A program made the translations under genes and the position numbers. Under the pieces are notes generated by a model. It had not been told where the DNA came from. It saw only the letters and a program-made list of their open reading frames with translations, and did not search any database. From Shewanella khirikhana (GTDB lineage: Bacteria > Pseudomonadota > Gammaproteobacteria > Enterobacterales > Shewanellaceae), in contig NZ_CP020373.1 in the NCBI RefSeq assembly GCF_003957745.1, positions 3,023,501-3,087,500 on the forward strand: a stretch of 64,000 nucleotides of DNA, read 5' to 3'. Below, piece after piece: positions 52,148 through 60,705 of this stretch. Position 1 is the stretch's first letter, and every line of letters starts with the position of its first letter.

Positions 52148-53119
52148 ATGGATTTGAATGCGATTCGACAGCTGGCCGACGCCGACATGCAGGCGGTCAA
52201 CCAGCTGATCTACAAACAACTGGAATCCGACGTTGCCCTGATTAACCAGCTGGGCTTCTATATTATTAATGGTGGCGGCAAGCGCCTGCGGCCATTACTG
52301 TCGGTACTGGCGGCCCGCGCCGTGAACTATGAGGGCGAAGGTCACCTTAAACTCGCTGCCATTATTGAGTTCATCCATACTGCTTCTTTACTGCACGATG
52401 ATGTAGTGGACGAATCCACCCTGCGCCGCGGCCGTGAAACTGCCAATGCCCTGTTTGGTAACAGCGCCAGCGTTCTGGTGGGTGACTTCCTTTATACCCG
52501 TTCATTCCAGATGATGACCGAACTTGGCAGCATGAAGGTGCTGCAGGTACTGGCCGATGCCACCAACGTGCTGGCCGAAGGCGAAGTATTGCAGTTGATG
52601 AACTGCAACGACCCGGACACCACCGAAGACAGCTACATGCGGGTTATCTACTGTAAAACCGCCAAGCTGTTTGAAGCGGCTACTCGTCTGGCCGCGGTAC
52701 TGGCAGGCAGTGACGAAAAGGTTGAAGAAGCTCTGGCCGATTACGGCAAATACCTGGGCACCGCCTTCCAGTTGATTGATGACCTGCTGGATTACACCAG
52801 CGATGCCGAAGAGCTTGGTAAAAACATTGGTGACGATTTGGCCGAAGGCAAACCAACCCTGCCACTGATTTACGCCATCAGTAACGGTAACGAGCACGAG
52901 CGCGGCCTCATCCGCACTGCCATCGAAAAGGCTGACGGCACAGGCGCCATTGAGGAGATCCTCGCTGCCCTGCACCGCTGTGGCGCCCTGGATTACACCC
53001 GTAAGCGCGCAGAAGAAGAAGCAGATAAGGCCATTGCCGCCCTCAGCGTGCTGCCGGAAGGTGACTTTAAGACAGCGCTTGAATCGCTGGCCAAAATCGC
53101 AGTCTCCCGCAGCAACTAA
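52148..53119 (+). CDS. ispB: Octaprenyl diphosphate synthase
   Basis: The 323-residue trans-prenyltransferase carries the two Asp-rich motifs (L-L-H-D-D-V-V-D near 84 and L-I-D-D-L-L-D-Y near 210) and G-G-G-K-R-L-R-P. It makes the isoprenoid tail of ubiquinone and menaquinone. Divergence from rplU-rpmA is a conserved arrangement. A perfect terminator follows. Confidence 0.94.
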   Translation: MDLNAIRQLADADMQAVNQLIYKQLESDVALINQLGFYIINGGGKRLRPLLSVLAARAVNYEGEGHLKLAAIIEFIHTASLLHDDVVDESTLRRGRETANALFGNSASVLVGDFLYTRSFQMMTELGSMKVLQVLADATNVLAEGEVLQLMNCNDPDTTEDSYMRVIYCKTAKLFEAATRLAAVLAGSDEKVEEALADYGKYLGTAFQLIDDLLDYTSDAEELGKNIGDDLAEGKPTLPLIYAISNGNEHERGLIRTAIEKADGTGAIEEILAALHRCGALDYTRKRAEEEADKAIAALSVLPEGDFKTALESLAKIAVSRSN

Positions 53120-53150
53120 TAGTCCGCAGCAACTGATTGCGCACTTCACT

Positions 53151-53186
53151 CAATAAAAAACCTCGCATCTGCGAGGTTTTTTATTG
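53151..53186. terminator. Bidirectional terminator between ispB and ung
   Basis: Sixteen-base perfect arms (AAAAAACCTCGC against its complement, with CAAT/ATTG outside) enclose a 4-base loop, between convergent genes. Confidence 0.92.
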
Positions 53187-53213
53187 TCAACGATGGCTAA
53201 GCATCTTAGCCCA

Positions 53214-53879
53214 TCACAGGCGCCAGTCGATAGGCTCGCCGCCCTGAGCTTTGAGCAGCTCATTGATTTTCGAGAAGTGGCCACAACCGAAAAAGCCACG
53301 ATAAGCCGACAAGGGTGATGGATGCACCCCGGACAGCACCTGATGCTGAGGCGCAGTGATACCCTTGCCCTTTTTAATCGCGTGGCTGCCCCAGAGCACA
53401 AAAATGATTGGCGTCTCTTTTTCATTCAAAAGCTTGAGCGCCGCCGAAGTAAAGGTTTCCCAGCCCGCCTTGGCGTGGGAGTGCGCCTTGCCCTCCTCCA
53501 CGGTCAGCACGGTATTGAGCATCAACACCCCTTGTTTCGCCCAGGGCAACAAATAGCCATGGGAGGGTATTTCAAAGCCGGGGATATCGGTACAAAGCTC
53601 TTTATACATGTTTACCAGCGATGGCGGCGGCTTAACTCCGGGCTTTACAGAGAAGCACAGTCCATGGGCCTGACCGGCGCCGTGATAAGGGTCCTGGCCA
53701 ATCAGCACTACCCTTACTTTATCCAGTGGCGTGTGCTCAAACGCAGCAAATACCTCCTCTTCAGGAGGATAAATGGTTTTGCCACTTTGGCGCTCAGCGG
53801 CCACGAAGTCGATGAGGGTCTTGAAGTAGGGCTTATCAGATTCGGCGGCAATAAAGTCCTGCCAGCTTGCAATGGCCAT
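53214..53879 (-). CDS. ung: Uracil-DNA glycosylase
   Basis: This 221-residue family 1 enzyme has the catalytic water-activating motif G-Q-D-P-Y-H-G and the C-terminal H-P-S-P-L-S-A-Y-R-G-F. It removes uracil from DNA. GGATG precedes the ATG closely. The family length is standard. Confidence 0.96.
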   Translation of the reverse strand: MAIASWQDFIAAESDKPYFKTLIDFVAAERQSGKTIYPPEEEVFAAFEHTPLDKVRVVLIGQDPYHGAGQAHGLCFSVKPGVKPPPSLVNMYKELCTDIPGFEIPSHGYLLPWAKQGVLMLNTVLTVEEGKAHSHAKAGWETFTSAALKLLNEKETPIIFVLWGSHAIKKGKGITAPQHQVLSGVHPSPLSAYRGFFGCGHFSKINELLKAQGGEPIDWRL

Positions 53880-54055
53880 GGGGCATCCGGGTCAAAATTC
53901 AAAGGCTGCAGTGTACCCCATAGTCGCGGCCAAATCAGCCGCAGTTGCCTGCCAGCCTGATGAGAGCCGATGCAGATCCCAATCAGGGCCGATGGCAGTG
54001 GCCTGCAAAGCCGGATCATGTAGAATCAGCAAAGACGAAAATACAGGACCCGACT

Positions 54056-54376
54056 ATGTCTGAGACTAATACCAACCTGTTTGAACTTGCCGATAAATTT
54101 ATTTCGCTGGCCAATGAGCTCAGCGCCGCCGAGGGCGATGTGGGTAAAGTAGGTACCGCACTGCGCTTTGCGGCCGCGCGCTTCAACGCCTTCGAGGCCG
54201 CCATTAAATCAGCCGATCTGCAAACCGAAAAGGCCAATGCCCTCAAGTGGTTCAGTGATGATTATCAGGACATGCTGAACGACAATCTGGACGACCATAT
54301 TGCCAATCCGCCGGTGGTCCCCACCCCGGAAGCCGAGCCTGCCAGTGATAACGCCGTGCAGACTTTTAAGCTCTGA
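54056..54376 (+). CDS. DUF3144 protein
   Basis: A 106-residue cytoplasmic acidic protein with F-I-S-L-A-N-E-L, R-F-A-A-A-R-F-N-A-F-E-A and W-F-S-D-D-Y-Q-D-M-L-N-D-N-L-D-D-H is of the DUF3144 family. Longer in-frame sequence begins at 53945, but the ATG at 54056 has AGGA 8 bases before it. Helical; function unknown. It has its own terminator. Confidence 0.85.
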   Translation: MSETNTNLFELADKFISLANELSAAEGDVGKVGTALRFAAARFNAFEAAIKSADLQTEKANALKWFSDDYQDMLNDNLDDHIANPPVVPTPEAEPASDNAVQTFKL

Positions 54377-54395
54377 GTGCCGTTTTTTAGCCAGC

Positions 54396-54422
54396 AAAAA
54401 GGCCGCATCATGCGGCCTTTTT
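54396..54422. terminator. Bidirectional terminator after the DUF3144 gene
   Basis: The stem AAAAAGGCCGCA/TGCGGCCTTTTT lies between convergent genes. Confidence 0.9.
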
Positions 54423-54439
54423 CATGTGTGGCTAACTCG

Positions 54440-55066
54440 TCAAAGCCCCTGCCACAGGGTCCAGATAACCCGTAGGCCAAGCAGGATTAAGATAGCTCCC
54501 GACAGCTTGTCGATAATCGCCGCCTTCTCACGAAGCTTGGGCAGCAACCTTGGATGCGACAGCATCAGCGCCACCAGGGTGTACCACAGACCATCCACCA
54601 CCAGCGGCGTCAGCACAATAATCGCCTTGCCCTCCAGTGTGGATGAGGCCATCACAAACTGGCTGAACAGCGCCAGAAAGAACAGCAAAATCTTGGGGTT
54701 AAACAGCGAAATGGCAATACCATCCCGGGCAGCTTCACTCAGGGTAGAGACCTTGCCCGCCGCTAGCTTCTCCTGCATGCCGCCTTTTGAATTAAGCGCG
54801 CCCCAGCCCATCCACATCAGGTACAGGGCACCAATCAGCGCTATGCCATTGAACAGCAGCGGCGCCTCTTTCATGGCAAGCGCCAGCCCCAGCAGGGTAA
54901 TGAGTGCGTACACCCCAATGCCGAGGGCATGGGCCCAGGCGCAGGCAATACCGGCACCGCGGCCGCCACCCAGGGTGTGGCGCACCACCATGGCCAGACT
55001 CGGCCCCGGCGACATGGCCCCCAAACAACACACGGCCAGCAGGGCCAGCCAAACACTGAAACTCAT
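54440..55066 (-). CDS. LysE/RhtB-family amino-acid exporter
   Basis: A 208-residue six-helix protein of the LysE superfamily has C-L-G-A-M-S-P-G-P-S-L-A-M-V-V (15-29) and W-M-G-W-G-A-L. A Phe-N-P-K-I-L-L-F-F segment typical of RhtB lies near residue 122. It exports an amino acid or homoserine-like compound; the substrate is unknown. GGGGGAAGG lies directly before the ATG. Confidence 0.87.
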   Translation of the reverse strand: MSFSVWLALLAVCCLGAMSPGPSLAMVVRHTLGGGRGAGIACAWAHALGIGVYALITLLGLALAMKEAPLLFNGIALIGALYLMWMGWGALNSKGGMQEKLAAGKVSTLSEAARDGIAISLFNPKILLFFLALFSQFVMASSTLEGKAIIVLTPLVVDGLWYTLVALMLSHPRLLPKLREKAAIIDKLSGAILILLGLRVIWTLWQGL

Positions 55067-55103
55067 CCTTCCCCCAAAACTTGTTTCTTAATAAAACCCG
55101 GCG

Positions 55104-56609
55104 TTATTTTTTGCCTTCTTTATAAAACCGGCGCAGATCCCGGGCCAGAGCCTCGAGCGACGCGGGCTCAATATACATCATGTGCCCGGCCTCATAGTAG
55201 GTCATGGTTACGCCATCGGGGGAAATACCATTGTCAGCAAAGGTGTTTTCAGTGGCGAAGAAAGGCGTGGCAAAGTCAAAGTAACCATTGGCCACAAATA
55301 CCCGCAGATCGCTGTTTTCCCGCTGCGCCTTGCCCAGCAGTGGCGCCACATTAACGTTGCTGGCCGCACCGCCATTGCCCATCTGCCAGTTCCATGTGCG
55401 ATTTACATCAACGGATAACACATTGAAAGGTCGTTTGATTTTCACACCAAGCTCACCAAACAGGTATTCGTGAATGGCAGCGGTGTAGGCGGCATCGATG
55501 CCGTAGCCGGATGGGTCGTTATCGGTTCGCTCACCACCATCGTCATAGTCTCGGCCGGTGTAGCGGCTGTCGAGCCTGCCCACGGTTTGACTGCGGTCAC
55601 GCAGCAGCTCCTTGGTATAGCGGCTGCCGGACACCCGCAGGTTTACCCGCGCCAGATACTCACTCGAAAGGCCGGTAAAACGCGCCAGCTGTTTGAGCAC
55701 GGCGTCGTATTTGTCTTTGTCCAGACGATTCCCAAGCAGCAGCGCAGTGGCATAGTCACCCAGGGCAAACTGGCGCGAAGCCTCCACAAAGGCCGCCAGC
55801 CCCATGCTGCGATCGGTCTCACTCACCTTATTGTGGTAAAAGGCCGTGGCCGCCATAGTCGGCAAAAAGCCAATATAAGGTTGATTGTTGCCGTTTTGGA
55901 ACCGAAAGTGACTGAAATCCAGCACAGATGAAATCAGCATCACACCATTAACGGCAATATCGGTCCAGCCGCCCTGCAGCTCATCCAGCAGTGCCACCGC
56001 GCGGGTGGTGCCATAGCTTTCGCCGGCCAGATACTTGGGGCTGTTCCAGCGGCCATTTTCCGTGAGCCAAATGCGGATGAATTCCGCCAGCGACTCCGCA
56101 TCTTCGCGTACACCCCAAAAATCCTTGCCCTGACTTTCACCGAGAGCACGGGAAAAGCCGGTGCCTACAGGATCGATAAACACCAAATCTGATACGTCCA
56201 GCAGGGAATACTGGTTATCCACCAGGGTAAAAGGGGCGGCGCCATCATCACGGGCATCACCGGGTACCACCACCCGCTTGGGGCCAAAGATCCCCAGATG
56301 CAGCCACAAAGAGGCTGAACCTGGGCCGCCGTTAAACACAAAGGTCACCGGCCGCGCCTTGGGAGACTTCACATCGGTGCGGAAATAACTCACTGAAAAG
56401 ATTGAGGCGATATCCTTGTCTTTGTCGTTTTGCAGCACGGTTTCCCCGGCCACCACCTTGTAGGCCATGCGCTGGCCACCCACATCTGCGCGATGTTCGG
56501 TGGTAAAGCTCTGAGGCGTTGCGACATTGTTTGCGGGCGCTTTATCGTCGGCGGCCAAGGCCAATCCTGGCAGGCACAGCCCCAGCAGCAAGGGAAGCAG
56601 TCGTTTCAT
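55104..56609 (-). CDS. Secreted serine carboxypeptidase-like peptidase (S10)
   Basis: The 501-residue protein has a signal peptide (L-L-L-G-L-C-L-P-G-L-A-L-A-A). The S10 family marks are N-G-G-P-G-S-A-S (93-100), the nucleophile S198 in G-E-S-Y-G, an Asp in G-Y-F-D-F-A-T, and the His in Y-E-A-G-H-M-M-Y. It should remove C-terminal residues from peptides in the periplasm or outside. AGGAATG precedes the ATG. It stands next to a LysE exporter but shares no regulation visible to me. Confidence 0.88.
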   Translation of the reverse strand: MKRLLPLLLGLCLPGLALAADDKAPANNVATPQSFTTEHRADVGGQRMAYKVVAGETVLQNDKDKDIASIFSVSYFRTDVKSPKARPVTFVFNGGPGSASLWLHLGIFGPKRVVVPGDARDDGAAPFTLVDNQYSLLDVSDLVFIDPVGTGFSRALGESQGKDFWGVREDAESLAEFIRIWLTENGRWNSPKYLAGESYGTTRAVALLDELQGGWTDIAVNGVMLISSVLDFSHFRFQNGNNQPYIGFLPTMAATAFYHNKVSETDRSMGLAAFVEASRQFALGDYATALLLGNRLDKDKYDAVLKQLARFTGLSSEYLARVNLRVSGSRYTKELLRDRSQTVGRLDSRYTGRDYDDGGERTDNDPSGYGIDAAYTAAIHEYLFGELGVKIKRPFNVLSVDVNRTWNWQMGNGGAASNVNVAPLLGKAQRENSDLRVFVANGYFDFATPFFATENTFADNGISPDGVTMTYYEAGHMMYIEPASLEALARDLRRFYKEGKK

Positions 56610-56758
56610 GGTGTCATTCCTGTAGTTATTTTAGAGACAGGGTTAAGGCGATTTCCGGCAGCAAAAAAGCCAAAACAGCAAGAGTACAAATTGCGTCTGC
56701 CTCAGGCAAAAGGACAATTGCAAGCAAATGCTTTCGCGTTGCCTGGCAAAAGTGCGAT

Positions 56759-56782
56759 TAAGTCACGATATTTGGTGACTTA
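56759..56782. promoter_or_regulatory. Palindrome before the sigma-54 activator gene
   Basis: TAAGTCAC and GTGACTTA are perfect 8-bp arms around 8 bp. AAGTCACGATAT within it recurs in the upstream site of the ccoG-like promoter, so autoregulation is likely. Confidence 0.65.
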
Positions 56783-56856
56783 TAACAGCAGAAGCATGAC
56801 GCCCAGCGCTCCCAGCCCTATAATGCCCTCAATACCACCGCCACCCGGAAACGCCC

Positions 56857-58284
56857 ATGGCCAAACAGGAAAGCTTTTTGCCGGAAAATCGTCTGCTGCT
56901 GGATGCAGTCAGCGAAGGTATCTATGGTTTTGATTTGGATGGGAATGCCGTATTTATCAATCCGGCGGCCGAACGCATGACCGGCTGGCAGGCACAGGAA
57001 CTGCTCGGCAAAACCATCCATAACTTCCACCACCACAGCCACGAAGATGGCAGCCACTATCCCCAGGAAGACTGCCCCATCTATCAAACATTGAAAGACG
57101 GCAAGGCCCGGGAAATCAGCAATGAAGTGTTCTGGCGCAAGGATGGCAGCAGCTTCCCGGTGCACTACAGCTCAACCCCGGTGTGGCAGAATGGCAAGCT
57201 TAAAGGCGTAGTCGCGATATTTCGTGATATCAGTTTACAAAGGCAAACCGAGCAGTCGCTGCGCCAGGCGCTCGAGCAGGTGCAGGCGCTGTCAGAGCAG
57301 CTGGCATCGGAAAACTCACTGCTGCAGGCCGAGCTTGAGGACAAGCGCGGCCCCTCACAAATCACCGGCAGCAGCGAGTGCATTCAAAACCTGCAAAAAC
57401 AAATCCGTCTGGTAGCCAACACCGGCAGTACTGTGCTCATTCAGGGCGAGAACGGCACAGGCAAAGAGCTGGTTGCCCGCGAGCTTCATCAGCTCAGCAG
57501 TCGCCGCGACAAACCGATGATCTCGGTAAACTGCGCCGCCTTCTCGGCGTCACTGCTCGAAAGCGAGTTGTTCGGCCATGAAAAAGGTGCCTTTACCGGC
57601 GCCAGCAGCCGTCGCAAGGGTCGCTTCGAGCTGGCCCACAGTGGCACCTTGTTTTTGGATGAAGTGGCCGAACTTAGCCTGGAGGCGCAGTCCAAGCTGC
57701 TGCGGGTTATTCAGGAGCAGGAGTTTGAACGCCTCGGCGGCAGCGAACGCATCAAGGTGGATATCCGCCTGATTGCCGCCAGTCACCATGATTTGCAAAA
57801 ACGGGTCGAACAGGGGCTGTTCCGGATGGATCTTTTCTACCGCCTGAATGTGTTTCCGCTGCGGGTTCCACCGCTACGCCAACGCACCGAGGATATTCCC
57901 GAGCTGGTGCAGCAGCTGCTCAAAGGCCTGTCGCAAAAGCTTGGCAAGCCCCTTGCCGGAGTCGACAGCGCCAGCCTTAAGCGGCTGCAACAGTACAATT
58001 GGCCCGGCAATGTGCGTGAGCTGCAAAACCTGCTGGAGCGGGAAGCAATTCTGAGCCGCGAACCTATCCTCAAGGTCAGCTCCATCCCGGGCAGCAGTAA
58101 TTTGCCAATAGCGGGAAACACCCTGGCCGAAGTGGAAGCAAGCCACATTCGCGCGACCCTGGATGCCTGTCACTGGCGGATCTCGGGGCCATCCGGCGCC
58201 GCAGCAGCCCTGGGGCTGCCCCCAAGCACCCTGCGTTCACGGATGCAAAAGCTTAAGATCCATCGCCCCGGGTTGGGTCATTAA
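56857..58284 (+). CDS. PAS-domain sigma-54-dependent activator
   Basis: A 475-residue enhancer-binding protein. Residues about 10-125 form a PAS sensor (A-V-S-E-G-I-Y-G-F-D-L-D-G-N-A, then W-R-K-D-G-S-S-F-P-V) with a His/Cys-rich stretch (H-N-F-H-H-H-S-H-E-D-G-S and Q-E-D-C-P-I-Y). A coiled coil spans about 130-160. The AAA+ domain has Walker A G-E-N-G-T-G-K-E (near 197) and the sigma-54 contact loop G-A-F-T-G-A. A Fis-type helix-turn-helix closes the protein (G-A-A-A-A-L-G-L-P-P-S-T-L-R-S-R-M). The signal is unknown. The sigma-54 promoter just downstream is its evident target. Confidence 0.9.
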   Translation: MAKQESFLPENRLLLDAVSEGIYGFDLDGNAVFINPAAERMTGWQAQELLGKTIHNFHHHSHEDGSHYPQEDCPIYQTLKDGKAREISNEVFWRKDGSSFPVHYSSTPVWQNGKLKGVVAIFRDISLQRQTEQSLRQALEQVQALSEQLASENSLLQAELEDKRGPSQITGSSECIQNLQKQIRLVANTGSTVLIQGENGTGKELVARELHQLSSRRDKPMISVNCAAFSASLLESELFGHEKGAFTGASSRRKGRFELAHSGTLFLDEVAELSLEAQSKLLRVIQEQEFERLGGSERIKVDIRLIAASHHDLQKRVEQGLFRMDLFYRLNVFPLRVPPLRQRTEDIPELVQQLLKGLSQKLGKPLAGVDSASLKRLQQYNWPGNVRELQNLLEREAILSREPILKVSSIPGSSNLPIAGNTLAEVEASHIRATLDACHWRISGPSGAAAALGLPPSTLRSRMQKLKIHRPGLGH

Positions 58285-58354
58285 TAAGAAGCCTGCCGAT
58301 TCCCCCCATCTGAGCCAACAAACAAATGCACAGTGCAGCTCAACGCCAGCAAAA

Positions 58355-58390
58355 GTCACGATATATCGCAATGTAACGATATATCGCGAC
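58355..58390. promoter_or_regulatory. 36-bp palindrome, likely activator (UAS) site
   Basis: GTCACGATATATCG and CGATATATCGCGAC are 14-bp arms matching at 13 positions, 8 bp apart. It holds CGATATATCG twice, 18 bp apart. It lies about 100 bp upstream of the expected start, the usual place for an enhancer site. Confidence 0.7.
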
Positions 58391-58425
58391 CCCATGGTGC
58401 CAACCAAAGACGTCACCCATTGATA

Positions 58426-58438
58426 ATCAATGAGTTAG
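58426..58438. promoter_or_regulatory. IHF-binding site consensus
   Basis: AATCAATGAGTTA fits WATCAANNNNTTR exactly and lies between the palindrome and the -24/-12 promoter, where DNA bending would be needed. Confidence 0.65.
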
Positions 58439-58451
58439 CACAACACCCAAC

Positions 58452-58466
58452 TGGCACAGCTCTTGC
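58452..58466 (+). promoter_or_regulatory. Sigma-54 (-24/-12) promoter
   Basis: TGGCAC, 5 bp, TTGC matches the sigma-54 core consensus exactly. Transcription would start near 58478, after which the GTG at 58482 could not have a ribosome site; the GTG at 58506 does. Confidence 0.85.
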
Positions 58467-58505
58467 CATTAACGCCCTTGTGTGAGTCATTCAGGAACAA
58501 CCAAG

Positions 58506-59990
58506 GTGCAACAAAGCAATCAATCTCAGGGAAGCATTCCCGTCACTTTTATCCCATCCGCAGACCAAGAGCCTTCAGCCGCAAAAGGGCCTTCAGCGAA
58601 GAGAGAGCCTTCAGCCTTAAAACAGCCTTCAACTGGCCATAAACCCTCCCAAAAAGCGGCGGCCAAAAGCAGCGGCAAAATTCAGTTTCGAAGCCAGTCA
58701 GGGCTGTTTCAGCGCTGGCGCACTGCCTCAGGTGCTGGCCTGATAGCGCTGTTTTTTCTGCTGCCCTTTATCAGCTGGCACGGCCGCCAGGCCATCTGGT
58801 TTGATTTGAGCAATCAGCAGTTTTACTTCTTTGGCACCAGCCTGTGGCCCCAGGATTTTACCCTGCTGGCCTGGGTGTTTATTGCCGCCGCCTTTGGTCT
58901 CTTTTTCGTGACCCTGTTTTGGGGCCGGGTCTGGTGCGGCTTCTTATGCCCACAAACCCAGTGGACCTTTATGTTTGCCTGGGTCGAAGAGAAGTTTGAA
59001 GGCAGCCGCAATCAACGCATCAAGCTCGACAAGGCGCCCTGGAGCCGGGAAAAACTCACCAAACGTGTTGGGAAGCACAGCAGTTGGCTACTGATGTCAC
59101 TGCTGACCGGCTGCGGCTTTATCGCCTATTTCGTCCCTGCGCGGGAGCTTTACCCGGCCATTTTCAGCTTCAGTGCCGGATTCTGGGACACCGCCTGGGT
59201 GTGGTTTTTTGCTATTTGTACCTACCTCAATGCTGGGTGGATGCGCGAGCAAATGTGCCTGCATTGCTGCCCCTACGCCCGGTTTCAGTCGGCCATGTTC
59301 GATGAGTTCACCAAAACCGTGACTTACGATGCAGCCCGTGGCGAAAGCCGGGGGCCACGCAAGCGTAAGGCCGCCACCAACCTTGGCGACTGCGTCGACT
59401 GCAATCTGTGCGTTGAGGTTTGCCCCACCGGCATCGATATTCGCAATGGCCTGCAGTATGAGTGCATTAACTGCGGCGCCTGCGTCGATGCCTGTAATCA
59501 GACCATGGCCAATTTTGGCTACAAACCCGACCTTATCGCCTTCGCCAGTGAGGCCGAGCTTAAGGGGCAAACGCCGCCATTGTGGCAGCGCAAACGTTTT
59601 ATCGGCTATGGCCTGGCACTGGTGGTTATCCTCACCACCATGGGGCTGGACATGGCAAGTCGCAGCGCTATCGAACTCAATGTACTGCGTGACCGTCAAA
59701 GCCTCTATCGTCAAACCGGCACCGGCGGCATCGAAAATACTTACCTTCTGAAAATCCGCAACAAAACCCAGCAGCCACGGGAATACAGCATCACGGTGGC
59801 AAGCCCAATGCCGCTGGCAGTTTCGGCGAGTTTTGTCAGCATTGGGCCCGGCGAGCAAATTGAGCTGCCGTTGACGCTGACGGCGACTGGCACCATTCCA
59901 GCCAGTCGCAGCAAGCTTGTATTCAGAGTGAGCGATAACGGGGATGAATCAGAAACTGTCCGACAGGAATCGGTGTTCTTCGCCCCATAA
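58506..59990 (+). CDS. ccoG: CcoG/RdxA-like membrane ferredoxin
   Basis: The 494-residue protein has an N-terminal repeat-rich linker, several transmembrane segments, and two [4Fe-4S] motifs (C-V-D-C-N-L-C-V-E-V-C-P and C-I-N-C-G-A-C-V-D-A-C). Extra cysteines in the membrane region lie in C-G-F-L-C-P and C-L-H-C-C-P. CcoG is an inner-membrane protein of cbb3 oxidase assembly, reported to be a cupric reductase. No cco genes are here. AGGAAC 9 bases before the GTG at 58506, and the sigma-54 start at about 58478, set the start. Its N-terminus carries five 18-bp repeats. Confidence 0.85.
   Translation: MQQSNQSQGSIPVTFIPSADQEPSAAKGPSAKREPSALKQPSTGHKPSQKAAAKSSGKIQFRSQSGLFQRWRTASGAGLIALFFLLPFISWHGRQAIWFDLSNQQFYFFGTSLWPQDFTLLAWVFIAAAFGLFFVTLFWGRVWCGFLCPQTQWTFMFAWVEEKFEGSRNQRIKLDKAPWSREKLTKRVGKHSSWLLMSLLTGCGFIAYFVPARELYPAIFSFSAGFWDTAWVWFFAICTYLNAGWMREQMCLHCCPYARFQSAMFDEFTKTVTYDAARGESRGPRKRKAATNLGDCVDCNLCVEVCPTGIDIRNGLQYECINCGACVDACNQTMANFGYKPDLIAFASEAELKGQTPPLWQRKRFIGYGLALVVILTTMGLDMASRSAIELNVLRDRQSLYRQTGTGGIENTYLLKIRNKTQQPREYSITVASPMPLAVSASFVSIGPGEQIELPLTLTATGTIPASRSKLVFRVSDNGDESETVRQESVFFAP
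58569..58658 (+). repeat. Five 18-bp repeats in the CcoG-like N-terminus
   Basis: Units start at 58569, 58587, 58605, 58623 and 58641. The first four share CCTTCA in register and encode x-P-S-A/T-x-x; the last is more diverged (K-P-S-Q-K-A). Confidence 0.85.
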
Positions 59991-60023
59991 CGGCGCAATT
60001 CGGGGTGTGCGCCAGGTCAAAGG

Positions 60024-60046
60024 GCGGCCGTACAGTCGGCCGCTTT
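60024..60046 (+). terminator. Hairpin after the CcoG-like gene
   Basis: The stem GCGGCCG/CGGCCGC is followed by TTTC. The weak T tract suggests partial termination before the thioredoxin-like gene. Confidence 0.5.
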
Positions 60047-60104
60047 CACCTTGGCTTAAGGGCGCTTCTTTATGCTGAAGGGGTGATTGCATAAGGAATA
60101 ACCG

Positions 60105-60647
60105 ATGATCCTCACTCTCAGCACCCTGATGACCCTGCTTCTTGTTACCGCCGTGGTGGCGCTGATTATTGCCCGCAGCAAGGGCAAACCCATACCGCTG
60201 GCGGTCATTCCCGTGATTGGCCTGATGGCGCTGATGGTGGGCTCGGCCACCTATTTTGTGCATAGAGCCAGCGATCAGCAGGATTACCGTGAGCTGCTGT
60301 GGCAACCGCTGGCGGTGGATAAAATCCCCATGCTGGTTCAGGGCGGCTATACAGTATTTGTTGATTTGCACTCAGACTGGTGCATGGCCTGTCAGACCAA
60401 CCGGGTCGGCGTGCTGCATCGCCCCGAGGTGGTCAGCACCCTGCTGTCAGGCAAGGTGGTACTGATGCAGGCTAACTGGAGTCAGGAAGCCGAACGTATC
60501 GCGCCTTATTACGGCAATGTCGCCGCGCCCGGCGCCCCCTTTAACAAGGTCTACGGCCCGTCGCTGCCAAAGGGCAGAATTTTGCCTGGGGAACTTAGCG
60601 AAAAAGACGTGATAACCGCCATCCATGCCGCCAAGGGCCATGGCTGA
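60105..60647 (+). CDS. Membrane-anchored thioredoxin-like protein
   Basis: A 180-residue protein with two N-terminal hydrophobic segments (residues 1-22 and 34-54) followed by a thioredoxin-like domain with the motif D-W-C-M-A-C-Q-T (DsbD-gamma-like). It probably handles disulfides or metals on the outer face of the inner membrane. AAGGAA lies before the ATG. It follows the ccoG-like gene by 114 bp, beyond a weak hairpin, so it may share the sigma-54 transcript. Its partner is unknown. Confidence 0.78.
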   Translation: MILTLSTLMTLLLVTAVVALIIARSKGKPIPLAVIPVIGLMALMVGSATYFVHRASDQQDYRELLWQPLAVDKIPMLVQGGYTVFVDLHSDWCMACQTNRVGVLHRPEVVSTLLSGKVVLMQANWSQEAERIAPYYGNVAAPGAPFNKVYGPSLPKGRILPGELSEKDVITAIHAAKGHG

Positions 60648-60662
60648 CAATTGAGTGCCCCA

Positions 60663-60693
60663 TAAAAAACGCCGGCGATTGCCGGCGTTTTTG
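60663..60693 (+). terminator. Terminator after the thioredoxin-like gene
   Basis: The stem AAAAACGCCGGC/GCCGGCGTTTTT with a GATT loop also suits the convergent cysH gene. Confidence 0.9.
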
Positions 60694-60705
60694 TTTACAT
60701 CTGCA

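Noticed and set aside
58418..58432. Palindrome TTGAT-A-ATCAA as an FNR site
   Set aside because: FNR sites have four bases between the half-sites, here only one. The overlapping IHF consensus explains this stretch better.
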